A DNA stretch of 64,000 nucleotides from Pseudomonas sp. Root562. Its GTDB lineage: Bacteria > Pseudomonadota > Gammaproteobacteria > Pseudomonadales > Pseudomonadaceae. The stretch spans positions 615,810 through 679,809 of the forward strand of contig NZ_LMGK01000025.1 of NCBI RefSeq assembly GCF_001427125.1. Direction: 5' to 3'. This document shows positions 16,847 through 24,319 of the stretch, piece after piece. The notes under the pieces were generated by a model that was not told the DNA's origin, did not search any database, and worked only from the letters and a program-made list of their open reading frames with translations. The position numbers were made by a program, and so were the translations under genes. Numbering within the stretch: position 1 is the stretch's first letter; the number at the start of each line of letters is the position of its first letter.

Positions 16847-16888
16847 ATCTATAGATTCATAATGCCTAATTTTGTGTCTATGGACTCA
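16847..16888 (+). promoter_or_regulatory. Putative autoregulatory operator of the Xre-RES toxin-antitoxin operon
   Basis: The perfect palindrome ATCTATAGAT (16847-16856) lies in an imperfect direct repeat: TCTATAGATTCA (16848-16859) and TCTATGGACTCA (16877-16888), 10 of 12 bases alike with starts 29 bp apart. It sits directly before the antitoxin start, where antitoxin-toxin complexes normally bind. A -10-like CATAAT lies between the repeats. Confidence 0.45.
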
Positions 16889-16902
16889 AACAGGTAACGA
16901 AC

Positions 16903-17307
16903 ATGGCCGTCGCCGCGCAAGCGCAATCGTTCAGCAAAAACCAGTGCGTCACCGGGCTGCGTGCCGCCGTGAGCATTTTGGACAAATGGCAGGCCAGCAG
17001 CGAGCAGGCGTGTCACATTCTGCGCATTTCCCGCAGCACCTACACCCGCGCACGGCAGCGTGACCCTGACTGGTCAGTGGCGCTGGATGCAGACCAGATG
17101 CAGCGCATCAGTTTTGTGCTGAACATTCACGCCACCCTGCGCCTGGTGTTCGATAACCCCGAGAACGTCTACGGTTTCCCGTCGATGGCCAATGACAACG
17201 AGTTTTTCAATGGCCGCAGCCCGCTGGAGATCATGGCCCAGGGCGACATGATTTCGTTGTACGAAACCTTCCGGCGCATTGATGTGCTGCGTGGCGCGCA
17301 GTGGTGA
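16903..17307 (+). CDS. Xre/MbcA/ParS-family antitoxin (DUF2384 toxin-binding domain)
   Basis: This 134-residue antitoxin has an N-terminal helix-turn-helix-like segment (about residues 18-50, EQACHILRISRSTYTRARQR) and the C-terminal MbcA/ParS toxin-binding domain (LRLVFDNPENVYGFPSMAND, then FFNGRSPLEIMAQGD). It should neutralise the RES toxin encoded immediately downstream and repress their shared promoter, where a palindrome and direct repeats are visible (16847-16888). The coding regions overlap by seven bases (17301-17307), indicating translational coupling. Confidence 0.92.
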   Translation: MAVAAQAQSFSKNQCVTGLRAAVSILDKWQASSEQACHILRISRSTYTRARQRDPDWSVALDADQMQRISFVLNIHATLRLVFDNPENVYGFPSMANDNEFFNGRSPLEIMAQGDMISLYETFRRIDVLRGAQW

Positions 17308-17993
17308 AGGTGGCTGAGCTGCCGGTGTTTGCCGGCAAGCCGTTGCAGGCGTATCGGCTGGTCAACTCGAAGTTTCCGCCGATTGCCTTGTTCGAAGACG
17401 TGGCTGACGCGGACGAGTTCGACGTGCTGTTCGAGATTCAGGCGCTGGTCAATCCCCGACTGAAGAATGAAGTGGGTCAACTGGAGCTGATTCCACGAAG
17501 TGAAATTCCGTTCGGCATCCCCGGGTGTTCCTATGCGACGGCGCCGTTTACTCACGTCAATCCGGCCGGTTCGCGGTTCAGTGATGGCAGCTTTGGGGTG
17601 TTGTACCTTGCCGACTCGATGGAAACCGCGCTGGCCGAGGTGCGGTATCACCAGAGCCTGTACTGGTCGAAAGTGCCAAGCCTGAACTATGAACGCTTTG
17701 TGTTTCGCGGGCTGACCTGCACTTTTGGTGATGCGGGAATGAAGGACGCGGCCACCCTGCCGACCCATGACCCGATCTATGCGCCGGACGACTACAGCCA
17801 GTCACGAGTGCTGGGCCGGGAAATCAGGAAGGCTCGCTGCCCCGGGCTGCGCTATCACTCGGTGCGTCTGCCGGGCAGCTTGTGCTGGGCATTGATGACG
17901 CCCAAACCTGTGTCGTCGATCATCCAGAGCGCCCATTACGAGATGGTCTGGAACGGCCAGATCACCAGCGTCAGCCAGATCAGCGAGGCTTGA
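17301..17993 (+). CDS. RES-domain NAD+-degrading toxin
   Basis: This 230-residue protein has the RES family hallmarks: an early Arg in YRLVNSK, the block GSRFSDGSFGVLYLADSMET with the following Glu in ALAEVRYH, and a late Ser in YHSVR. Characterised members of Xre-RES pairs are NAD+ phosphorylases or glycohydrolases that deplete NAD+ and stop growth. The key polar positions (R, E, S) appear intact, so the toxin is probably active. It overlaps its antitoxin gene by seven bases. The alternative, an isolated RES domain with another substrate, is unlikely given the cognate DUF2384 partner. Confidence 0.92.
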   Translation: MVKVAELPVFAGKPLQAYRLVNSKFPPIALFEDVADADEFDVLFEIQALVNPRLKNEVGQLELIPRSEIPFGIPGCSYATAPFTHVNPAGSRFSDGSFGVLYLADSMETALAEVRYHQSLYWSKVPSLNYERFVFRGLTCTFGDAGMKDAATLPTHDPIYAPDDYSQSRVLGREIRKARCPGLRYHSVRLPGSLCWALMTPKPVSSIIQSAHYEMVWNGQITSVSQISEA

Positions 17994-18024
17994 GGCGGCG
18001 TTCCTTGCCTGTCGATCGGGCAGC

Positions 18025-19698
18025 TCAATGGCAGCAACGCTGGCCGACCCGGCAGAAACACGATGCCGATATCTCCACATCGGCACGGGCCATGGCCAGA
18101 TCGAGGCGGATCTTTGCAGCCGCCGCTTCTGCCTCGCGCCCCAGGCGCGTCAGGCATTCGACATAACCATGCAGGCTCCAGACGTTGTCCAGATGCCAGG
18201 ATGCCCGGCTGAGTGTGTTATCCAGTCCCAGATCGGCGCGATAGGCCTGCAAGGCTTCTTCTACCCTGCCCTGCTCAAGCAACAGGGCGCCAAGCGCGTG
18301 GCGTACCGGTTGCATCCAGCCCCAAGGCTCGTCGTACGGCAAGTGATCGTCCAGCGCTTGCGCCTCGCGCAGGTGGGCGAAGGCCTCGTCCACATGACCT
18401 TTGCGGTACTCGATTTCCCCGCGCAACATGCCCCCGGCCACGGCCAGGATGTCGTTGCAGGTGTTGTTGAACAGGTAGCGAGTGTCCGGCACCCGTGCCC
18501 AGGCTTCGAGGAAGTGCTGCTGTTCGGCTTCAGCGGCAGCGACCTGCCCGCACGCCGCGTGCGCCACGCCTTTGGCGTAATGCAGCATGGCGGTGGTCAC
18601 GCAGTACAACGCCGGATCGTGGGGTAACGGCGTTGCGAGAATGTCCTGCCATTTGCCGAAGCGGATCTGCACGTGCAGCTTCATCGAAACGAAGCCTTCC
18701 AGCCAGTCGGCCATGGGCGGTTGCTCAACGCGCAGCAGTTCTTCCTTGATCGTCGCGCTCATCTGTTCGGCAGCGTCCAGCGCCGGTTGATACTGGCCGA
18801 GAAACATCGCTGCATAGAGTTTGAAGTGGTAGTTGTGGCATCGGTACAGGGTGTAGAAATTGAGCGGGCCTTCTTGCGCCAGGTATTGGCTGTCGACCTC
18901 GATCGCGCGGCTGTTGGTGATCATCGCGCCACGGTAATCGCCGCACAGCACGTCGATGTGCGACGGCATGTGGCGCAAATGACCGGCGTCCGGCACCAGG
19001 TCCCGCAGCATGTCGCCGGCGCGCAGTGCCCGTTCCGGGTACGGCGACATTTCCATGGTATGCACATACATATGCAGCACGCCGGGGTGCGGTGTCTCAC
19101 CCTTCGGAGTCATGCGCTGCAGCGCCTGCTCCAGCACGGCCACAGTTTCCAGCGTGTCGGCGCCGGGGGCCGGGGTGCCGGTTTTCAGGTCCCAGAGTTG
19201 CCAGGGCGTGCGGTCGATCAACGCTTCAGCGAACAGTGCCGTGACATCCGGATCGTCGGGAAAGGCTTGGTAGACCTCACGCATGGCGGCGGCGTAAGCA
19301 TCGTTCCAGGTGAGGAGTTCGTCGAGGGTCGTGGCCTGCTCGGACTGATAGCGTTGCTGCAGTGCGCGAATCAGCGCCTGTTCCACCGCCGTTGCGCCGT
19401 CCAGGTGCACCAATGCAATTTGCGTCGCCAACCGGGCCTGGGCCACGGCCTCCTTGAGTTCCTGCTCGATGAAAGCATCCCAACGCTTGTTGTAGTTGGG
19501 GCCGCTGGCATAGGCGATCCCCCAGTAAGCCATCGCACATTCGCGGTCATGTTCGAGGGCTTTGTGAAAGCAGCGGATGGCCTCGTCGTGGTTGTAGCCG
19601 TAGCACCACATCAGGCCGCGGTCGAACCAGAGCTGGGCTTGTGGCGAACTCGTTGTCACCGGGCGGCTGTAGGTGCCCAAATCGTAGTAGTCATGCAT
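18025..19698 (-). CDS. Tetratricopeptide-repeat protein (TTC38-like)
   Basis: This 557-residue soluble protein is built of TPR-like helix pairs. A typical unit near residue 27 reads GLMWCYGYNHDEAIRCFHKA, followed by CAMAYWGIAY. It resembles the TTC38-like bacterial TPR family, for which no enzymatic function is established. No signal peptide or membrane helix is evident. The start is well supported by GGGAGGG eight bases upstream. It converges with the RES toxin gene with about 30 bases between stops and stands alone on its strand, so it is probably monocistronic. Confidence 0.85.
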   Translation of the reverse strand: MHDYYDLGTYSRPVTTSSPQAQLWFDRGLMWCYGYNHDEAIRCFHKALEHDRECAMAYWGIAYASGPNYNKRWDAFIEQELKEAVAQARLATQIALVHLDGATAVEQALIRALQQRYQSEQATTLDELLTWNDAYAAAMREVYQAFPDDPDVTALFAEALIDRTPWQLWDLKTGTPAPGADTLETVAVLEQALQRMTPKGETPHPGVLHMYVHTMEMSPYPERALRAGDMLRDLVPDAGHLRHMPSHIDVLCGDYRGAMITNSRAIEVDSQYLAQEGPLNFYTLYRCHNYHFKLYAAMFLGQYQPALDAAEQMSATIKEELLRVEQPPMADWLEGFVSMKLHVQIRFGKWQDILATPLPHDPALYCVTTAMLHYAKGVAHAACGQVAAAEAEQQHFLEAWARVPDTRYLFNNTCNDILAVAGGMLRGEIEYRKGHVDEAFAHLREAQALDDHLPYDEPWGWMQPVRHALGALLLEQGRVEEALQAYRADLGLDNTLSRASWHLDNVWSLHGYVECLTRLGREAEAAAAKIRLDLAMARADVEISASCFCRVGQRCCH

Positions 19699-19856
19699 CG
19701 GTTTACCCTCCCGATCAGAGCGTGAAACCCGCGAAGAAACAGGATACCCCCACGCTTGTGCCCAGGCAGTGCAGCCGACGACAGGTCAGGCCGCATCATC
19801 ACCCCCACGGGAGGTAGCTCGTTCGCTCTATCAATGTCGTCGATGTCCACCATCAC

Positions 19857-19994
19857 TTCAATGAAGTTCTCTTAAAAACTGCGCGGCGTAACATCAGCTC
19901 CATACCAACCAACAACACCCCGGAGCACACGATCATGAAACGCCAAACCATCCTCAGCATCGCTTTCTCGGTTTTCGCAGTTAACGCATTTGCC
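19857..19994 (+). repeat. Duplicated promoter-leader-signal-peptide segment (copy A)
   Basis: These 138 bases match 21714-21851 base for base apart from a few substitutions and without indels. They cover the upstream region, leader and the first 20 codons of the repeat-protein gene. Together with the matching terminators they show a gene-sized duplication about 1.86 kb apart. Confidence 0.85.
19867..19894 (+). promoter_or_regulatory. Possible sigma-70-like promoter of repeat gene copy 2
   Basis: TTCTCT (19867-19872) and TAACAT (19889-19894) are separated by 16 bases. The same pair occurs before copy 3 at 21724-21729 and 21746-21751. Conservation in both copies supports a real promoter, but the -35 match is poor. 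Confidence 0.35.
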
Positions 19995-20262
19995 CTCGGA
20001 TCGACTGATCGAAAGCCGTGTGGCTGAAGGGGGTTCGGATCGTTTGATCCAGAATCGTGTCGCTGAAGGCGGCTCTGATCGCCTGATCGAAAACCGCGTC
20101 GCTGCCGATGGTTCGGATCGCTTGAAAGGTAACGAAGTAGCCGCCGATGGCTCGGATCGTCTGCAAGGCAACACCGTCGCTGCCGATGGTTCCGACCGCC
20201 TGAAAGGTAACGAAGTAGCCGCCGATGGCTCGGATCGTCTGCAAGGCAACACCGTTGCATAA
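19935..20262 (+). pseudogene. Frameshifted 13-residue-repeat protein gene (copy 2)
   Basis: The ATG at 19935 opens a signal peptide nearly identical to copy 3 (MKRQTILSIAFSVFAVNAFA), but after codon 20 the frame runs into a stop at 20025-20027. Compared with copy 3, 35 bases are missing exactly after the signal-peptide codons, at position 19994. Downstream, the repeat region (six full units of the VAADGSDRLQGNT type) is still open in another frame to 20262, where a TTG at 19990 could only initiate a protein without a signal peptide. I therefore call it a pseudogene unless recoding or a sequencing error is involved. The promoter region and terminator are intact. Confidence 0.75.
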
Positions 20263-20288
20263 TCAATCGCTACATCGCGGTACCCAGC

Positions 20289-20319
20289 AAAAAGCCCGGC
20301 CTGATCAGCCGGGCTTTTT
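20289..20319 (+). terminator. Rho-independent terminator of repeat gene copy 2
   Basis: AAAAAGCCCGGC, loop CTGATCA, GCCGGGCTTTTT. This is the same hairpin as after copies 1 and 3, followed by a short T-run. Confidence 0.9.
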
Positions 20320-20330
20320 CGTGTGCGGCA

Positions 20331-20486
20331 TCATGCGACCGATGGGAACTTCTTGCGGTACGCCGCCGGCAACAAGCCCACGCGCTGGCGCAAGAGCCTG
20401 CGGAACGAGTTTCCATCTTCGTAGCCGACGGCGTAGGTGATGCTGTCCAGGATCATGCGGGTGGATTCCAGCAACTGGGTGGTGAT
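20331..20486 (-). pseudogene. Remnant of an AraC-family regulator (C-terminal HTH only)
   Basis: About 50 codons encode the second half of an AraC HTH: QLLESTRMILDSITYAVGYE, then DGNSFRRLLRQRVGLLPAAY and RKKF, ending at a TGA. The first HTH helices and the N-terminal ligand or DJ-1-like domain are missing; upstream bases give no matching frame. It looks like the decayed 3' end of a GlxA/FtrA-type regulator left between the two copies of the duplicated repeat gene. Confidence 0.65.
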
Positions 20487-20730
20487 GCGCGGCCTGTTCC
20501 GTGCAGCGAAAGGTACGGTGCCACCCGGCGAATTTGCCCGCGAACTGGGGTTGTCGGAACAGTCGATGCAAATGCCTTCGTGGCTGACGGAGTGGTCACA
20601 AAGTTGCGACGGCATAAGCCTTCATCTGCGGGACGAAGAGGCGCCGCGTGCTCGACAGGCACAGGCCGTAGAATGACAGTCGCGGGGGTGCACTTTATCC
20701 TGTCGCTCCATCCACTGCCCGGAGACACCT
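20487..20730. other. Intergenic stretch without recognisable gene
   Basis: This lies between the AraC remnant and the small protein at 20731. Frames are open on both strands but none has a recognisable motif or ribosome site. It probably contains decayed upstream parts of the AraC gene. Confidence 0.4.
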
Positions 20731-21030
20731 GTGCCCCCCTTGACTGCCCGCGAGGTTTACCAGCAATTGCGCGACGCTGCCCTGGGCCTGCGCTCGCTCC
20801 AGCGTCTTGATGAACAATCTGAGCCTGGCATGGTGCAGGTCGATATCGATGGCTGGCGTTTGCGCCTTGATATCGACGCTGGTCGCCTGCGCCACTGCCT
20901 CGGCTGCCAGAGTGCGGACGGGCGGATTTTCGATGGAGGGCAACGTTTCGGCACCGATCCGGTGAGCTTGCTCAGCACCTGGGAACTGGCGCAGATCGAG
21001 CAGTTATTGGCTGCGGCTGTAACAGATTGA
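20731..21030 (+). CDS. Small DUF7693-like hypothetical protein
   Basis: This 99-residue cytosolic protein opens with LTAREVYQQLRDAALGLRSL. It has a central strand-rich part (VDIDGWRLRLDID), a pair of cysteines in CLGCQSADGR, and a C-terminal helix after GTDPVSLLSTWELAQIEQLL. The TDPVxLLSxWE segment matches a small Pseudomonas family that I recall as DUF7693; no function is known to me. The two cysteines are not enough for a zinc site on their own. It is followed after about 80 bases by the chorismate mutase gene. Confidence 0.65.
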   Translation: MPPLTAREVYQQLRDAALGLRSLQRLDEQSEPGMVQVDIDGWRLRLDIDAGRLRHCLGCQSADGRIFDGGQRFGTDPVSLLSTWELAQIEQLLAAAVTD

Positions 21031-21111
21031 TTACACCATTGAGCTTCGTACCAACGTCTGTGCTGTGATACATAAGACCTGATGCGCATCCCATGCCCAA
21101 GAGGTTTGCTT

Positions 21112-21678
21112 ATGTTCCACTGCCCACGCTTGCCGCAACTGCTGAGCGGCGCCCTGCTCGGCTTGGTCGCCGCAGCTGCTCACGCTGCCCCTTCCCCTGC
21201 CCCCGATGCCCTGCAACCGTTACTGGCAACCATCAATGAGCGCCTGAATATTGCCGATCAGGTGGCGCTGACCAAGTGGGACAGTGGCAAGCCAATCCAG
21301 GATACAGCCCGCGAAGCGCAAGTCATTGCCAACGCCCGCAAGCAGGCGGTTCAGCAAAAACTTGACCCGGACGAAGCGGCCGAATTGGTTGCGGCGCAGA
21401 TAGAAGCCAACAAACTGGTGCAGTATGGGCTGCTCGCTGTCTGGCAAGCCGCCCGCAAGGCACCCGACGTGCCACGGCCCGACCTGAGTCAAATCCGGCC
21501 AAAACTGGATATGCTGCAAGTCCGCCTGTTGCAGCAATACGCCGATTTCATGCCCTATCGCGTCGACCCGGAATGCCCTAACTGGCTGGCCGAACAACGC
21601 GCCAGCCTGATCAAGGATGCCCTGCATGGCCAGGCATTGATTCGCGCAACCGGTGAGTTGTGCGTGACGGATCAATGA
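21112..21678 (+). CDS. Periplasmic chorismate mutase, AroQ-gamma class
   Basis: This 188-residue protein has a signal peptide (hydrophobic residues 9-24, likely cleaved near AHAAP) and the all-helical AroQ-gamma fold. Visible signature segments are INERLNIADQVALTKWDSGK, with the Lys residues expected to bind chorismate, and EAAELVAAQIEANKLVQYGL. It should convert chorismate to prephenate outside the cytoplasm, as the monofunctional periplasmic enzymes of Pseudomonas do; the physiological reason is unclear. Two cysteines in the C-terminal part (PECPNW and GELCVTD) may form the disulfide seen in this class. The start at 21112 is preceded by AAGAGG at a good distance. Confidence 0.88.
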   Translation: MFHCPRLPQLLSGALLGLVAAAAHAAPSPAPDALQPLLATINERLNIADQVALTKWDSGKPIQDTAREAQVIANARKQAVQQKLDPDEAAELVAAQIEANKLVQYGLLAVWQAARKAPDVPRPDLSQIRPKLDMLQVRLLQQYADFMPYRVDPECPNWLAEQRASLIKDALHGQALIRATGELCVTDQ

Positions 21679-21713
21679 CCGTATCCATTGACTGCGTCGA
21701 TAGTCACCATTGA

Positions 21714-21851
21714 TTCAATGAAGTTCTCTTAAAAACTGCACGGCGTAACATTGGCTCCATACCAACCAACAACACCCCGGAGCACACGATCATGAAACGC
21801 CAAACCATCCTCAGCATCGCTTTCTCGGTTTTCGCAATCAACGCATTTGCC
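21714..21851 (+). repeat. Duplicated promoter-leader-signal-peptide segment (copy B)
   Basis: Partner of 19857-19994. Both copies share the upstream sequence, leader and first 20 codons without indels and diverge where copy A carries the 35-bp deletion. Confidence 0.85.
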
Positions 21852-22154
21852 GCGACCTCTGTTCAACCTGTAGTCGCTGAAGGCGGCTCGGATCGACTGA
21901 TTGAAAATCGTGTGGCTGAAGGGGGTTCGGATCGTCTGATCCAGAATCGTGTCGCAGAAGGCGGTTCCGATCGCCTGATCGAAAACCGCGTCGCCGCCGA
22001 TGGTTCGGATCGCCTGCAAGGCAACACCGTCGCTGCCGATGGCTCCGACCGCCTGCAAGGCAACACCGTCGCTGCCGATGGCTCCGACCGCCTGCAAGGC
22101 AACACCGTCGCTGCCGATGGTTCCGACCGCCTGAATGGCAACACCGTCGCCTAA
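21792..22154 (+). CDS. 13-residue-repeat small secreted protein, intact (copy 3)
   Basis: This 120-residue protein has a signal peptide (MKRQTILSIAFSVFAINAFA, cleavage likely after FA at residue 20), a short linker ending QPV, then exactly seven 13-residue repeats and a final VA. The first three units are VAEGGSDRLIENR-like and the last four VAADGSDRLQGNT-like. Each has an invariant GSDRL core and an Asn at position 12, giving a short-period, hydrophilic exported protein that could form a beta-solenoid or a disordered metal- or surface-binding polymer. No homologous enzyme is recognised. The DNA units are 39 bp and nearly identical, so repeat number is likely to vary by slippage. Confidence 0.8.
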   Translation: MKRQTILSIAFSVFAINAFAATSVQPVVAEGGSDRLIENRVAEGGSDRLIQNRVAEGGSDRLIENRVAADGSDRLQGNTVAADGSDRLQGNTVAADGSDRLQGNTVAADGSDRLNGNTVA

Positions 22155-22178
22155 ATAAATAGCTACACCGCAACAGCC

Positions 22179-22210
22179 AAAAAAGCCCGGCCTGATCAGC
22201 CGGGCTTTTT
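22179..22210 (+). terminator. Rho-independent terminator of repeat gene copy 3
   Basis: AAAAAAGCCCGGC, loop CTGATCA, GCCGGGCTTTTT. It lies 25 bases after the stop codon and is identical in stem and loop to those of copies 1 and 2. Confidence 0.9.
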
Positions 22211-22429
22211 CGTGCACGTTGAAAAAGGGACTTTCGCCCATGGCAATTTCCTGCACGAGATCGAGCCCCATCCCATACAAAACAAGGATCAGGCTGATAT
22301 TCAAAACGAGCGGTAACCGTTGAAATATCGGTTTGGGAACTCAGCCGGGAGACACGCTTTCAACCACCCATCATGCTGCAGTTGACCCTGAACCCCCTGC
22401 TCAACCAGAATGCCGGAGGTAGCGCTGAT
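22211..22429. other. Intergenic stretch before the RelB-type operon
   Basis: About 220 bases between the terminator and the palindrome at 22430. I see no open frame with recognisable motifs and no clear promoter. Confidence 0.4.
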
Positions 22430-22437
22430 GTAGCTAC
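22430..22437 (+). promoter_or_regulatory. Short palindrome before RelB-type antitoxin
   Basis: GTAGCTAC lies 23 bases before the ATG, with a further GTAGC 11 bases earlier. Location and symmetry fit an operator bound by the RelB-type antitoxin, but the site is short and could be chance. Confidence 0.3.
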
Positions 22438-22460
22438 AAATTAATAATGAGGTTACTGCC

Positions 22461-22751
22461 ATGGGTGCATTACTGAAAACGACTGACGTGCGTTGCCGTA
22501 TTGATGAGGATTTGAAAGCACGAGCTACCGAAGTTTTGAGTGCGTGCGGCTTGAGCATCAGTGACGCCATGCGTCTTTTTCTTCGTCAGGTTGTCGCGAC
22601 TCAGGGACTACCGTTTGAAGTTCGCGTCCCTTCCGAGAAAACGGCTCGCGCCATGATGGAAGCACGCGAAATTCGTCAGCGGTTCGACTCGATAGACGAA
22701 ATGCTGAGGGATGTTGATGGCGAAACCGGAGAAAAAACAAAAACGCGCTGA
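22461..22751 (+). CDS. RelB/DinJ-family antitoxin
   Basis: This 96-residue protein has the ribbon-helix-helix N-terminus of RelB/DinJ antitoxins (TTDVRCRIDEDLKARATEVL, then a helix ending SISDAMRLFLRQV) and a charged C-terminal toxin-binding tail. It should neutralise the YafQ-like toxin encoded by the overlapping next gene and repress the operon. TGAGG lies about eight bases before the ATG. Its 3' end overlaps the toxin gene by 35 bases in another frame. Confidence 0.9.
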   Translation: MGALLKTTDVRCRIDEDLKARATEVLSACGLSISDAMRLFLRQVVATQGLPFEVRVPSEKTARAMMEAREIRQRFDSIDEMLRDVDGETGEKTKTR

Positions 22752-23031
22752 ACTGCCAAAGCAGTGTGCACAGACCTCGGAGTTCAAGAAGTCGTGGGAA
22801 CGCTACAAGCGTGCCGGCCGACGCAATATGAATGAGGTTCGTCAGGTAATGGTCATGCTTTTCTTGGGAGAGCCGTTACCAGCAAACTACCTTGATCACG
22901 CGTTGTCGGGAGATTGGAGCGGTTTTCGAGAATGCCATATGGGTGGTGACTTCTTGCTGATCTATCAGCACACACGCCCCGACCTGCTCACATTTGTCGA
23001 CCTCGGCAGTCACTCCGAACTGTTCAAATAA
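22717..23031 (+). CDS. YafQ/RelE-family mRNA interferase toxin
   Basis: This 104-residue basic protein has the family features HALSGDWSGFRECHMGGDFL followed by LIYQ and a C-terminal SHSELF. Family members cut mRNA in the ribosomal A-site, using the late His together with other basic residues. The start at 22717 follows a TGAGGG ribosome site; an in-frame ATG at 22711 is less well placed. It overlaps the antitoxin gene by 35 bases. An imperfect terminator hairpin follows at 23056. Confidence 0.88.
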   Translation: MAKPEKKQKRAELPKQCAQTSEFKKSWERYKRAGRRNMNEVRQVMVMLFLGEPLPANYLDHALSGDWSGFRECHMGGDFLLIYQHTRPDLLTFVDLGSHSELFK

Positions 23032-23055
23032 CGCCGAACACCAGCAAAAAACACC

Positions 23056-23081
23056 AAGCCTCGATTGATTCGGGGCTTTTT
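23056..23081 (+). terminator. Rho-independent terminator after the RelB/YafQ operon
   Basis: AAGCCTCG, loop ATTGATT, CGGGGCTTTTT. The stem has eight pairs with one wobble and is followed by a T-run, 25 bases after the toxin stop codon. Confidence 0.75.
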
Positions 23082-23131
23082 CGTGGGCGGTTTTTAAGCG
23101 AACCTATGCCTCCTTTCTGCGGATCTCTCCC

Positions 23132-23863
23132 ATGAGCAAGACCGAAGCGCTGGCCAAAATCATGCTCGGCCCCGTGTTGCTGATGCAGGGTGCGTACACG
23201 CGGCGGGTTACGCCGAAACTGCCCGAAGCCGAGGGGGAGCGCCAGGGTATGGCGGGCAGTGGTGAGGTCCTGCGCCTGTTGATTCTGGGCGACAGTGCCG
23301 CCGCGGGTGTCGGGGCGTCGACCCAGGCCGAGGCCTTGAGCGGGCAACTGGTCAGTCGCTTGGCCAGGGATTACCAGGTGAGATGGAGCCTCTGGGCACG
23401 TTCGGGTCTGGACTCGCAGGCGTTACTTGAAATGCTTGAGCAGCAGCCACCGCAGGTCTTTGATGTAGTGCTGCTGTCGATTGGGGTCAACGATGTCACC
23501 AGTACACTGACGGTTGATCAGTGGATCGCCCGGCAACAACAGTTATTGGCTGTGCTGCGCGGCCGATTCGCAGCCAGGCAGATCGTGATGTCCCCTGTCC
23601 CGCCCATGCATCTGTTTCCTGCGCTGCCGCAACCGCTGCGCTGGTATCTGGGCAATCGGGCGGCGCGTTTCAATACACGCCTGGCGCAACTGGCAAGCCG
23701 CGAAGATCACTGTACGATGCTGACAACCGACCTGGCCCCCGTGGCCGGTTCGATGGCGCGGGATGGTTTCCATCCGGGGCCGGCCATCTACAGCTTCTGG
23801 GCAGATGACGCCGCGCAGGTCATTGCCCGCCAACTGGGTAAACCCGCATCAGGCAAGCTTTGA
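23132..23863 (+). CDS. SGNH/GDSL-family hydrolase
   Basis: This 243-residue esterase-like protein carries the SGNH blocks: LILGDSAAAGVG (nucleophile Ser near residue 53), LLSIGVNDVTS (block III Asn) and DGFHPGP (catalytic Asp and His near 212-215). A moderately hydrophobic N-terminus (about residues 6-22) could be a weak signal or membrane anchor. It probably hydrolyses an ester or lipid substrate not deducible from sequence. It is monocistronic or co-transcribed with the NTF2-like gene 28 bases downstream. Confidence 0.87.
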   Translation: MSKTEALAKIMLGPVLLMQGAYTRRVTPKLPEAEGERQGMAGSGEVLRLLILGDSAAAGVGASTQAEALSGQLVSRLARDYQVRWSLWARSGLDSQALLEMLEQQPPQVFDVVLLSIGVNDVTSTLTVDQWIARQQQLLAVLRGRFAARQIVMSPVPPMHLFPALPQPLRWYLGNRAARFNTRLAQLASREDHCTMLTTDLAPVAGSMARDGFHPGPAIYSFWADDAAQVIARQLGKPASGKL

Positions 23864-23890
23864 ACAACAACAAAAAAACAGGAGTTGAAT

Positions 23891-24319
23891 ATGTCTGAAC
23901 TGCAACTGCACCCCAAAGCCGCGGAGTCCTTGAGCCTGTGGCACGCGATGATCCGCACTGGCGATTTGAAATCCTTGCCGACGTTGCTGGATCCGCAAGC
24001 GGTGTTCCGTTCACCGATGGCGCACACACCGTATCCGGGCGCGCCGGTGGTATCGATGATCCTGAACACGGTGTCCCAGGTGTTCGAAGACTTTACCTAT
24101 CACCGTGAACTGGCGACCGCCGACGGCTTGAATGTCATCCTCGAGTTCAGCGCCAGGGTCGGCGAGAAACAGCTCAAGGGCATCGACATGATCCGCTTCA
24201 ACGAGCAGGGGAAAATCGTCGATTTCGAAGTGATGGTTCGTCCGCTCAGCGGCTTGCAGGCACTGGGTGAAGAAATGGGCCGACGCCTCGGTGCCTATCT
24301 GGCCGCCAGCAAGGCCTGA
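23891..24319 (+). CDS. NTF2-like (SnoaL-type) protein
   Basis: This 142-residue single-domain protein has the NTF2-like cone fold pattern: an N-terminal helix around AAESLSLWHAMI, then DLKSLPTLLDPQAVFRSPMA and the strands EFSARVGEK, GIDMIRFNEQGKIVDFEV and MVRPL. Members are ligand-binding proteins or small isomerases and hydratases; no active-site pair can be assigned. AGGAG stands six bases before the ATG at 23891. Its 3' end overlaps the convergent LysR gene by 25 bases. Confidence 0.82.
   Translation: MSELQLHPKAAESLSLWHAMIRTGDLKSLPTLLDPQAVFRSPMAHTPYPGAPVVSMILNTVSQVFEDFTYHRELATADGLNVILEFSARVGEKQLKGIDMIRFNEQGKIVDFEVMVRPLSGLQALGEEMGRRLGAYLAASKA

Noticed and set aside
1..22160. Tandem 39-bp repeats resembling a CRISPR array
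   Set aside because: The units are contiguous, in frame, encode GSDRL-type peptides and have no spacers.
24295..24319. Overlap of convergent genes as a sign of wrong gene calls
   Set aside because: Both frames have clear family motifs (NTF2-like and LysR) and the overlap is only 25 bases at the 3' ends.
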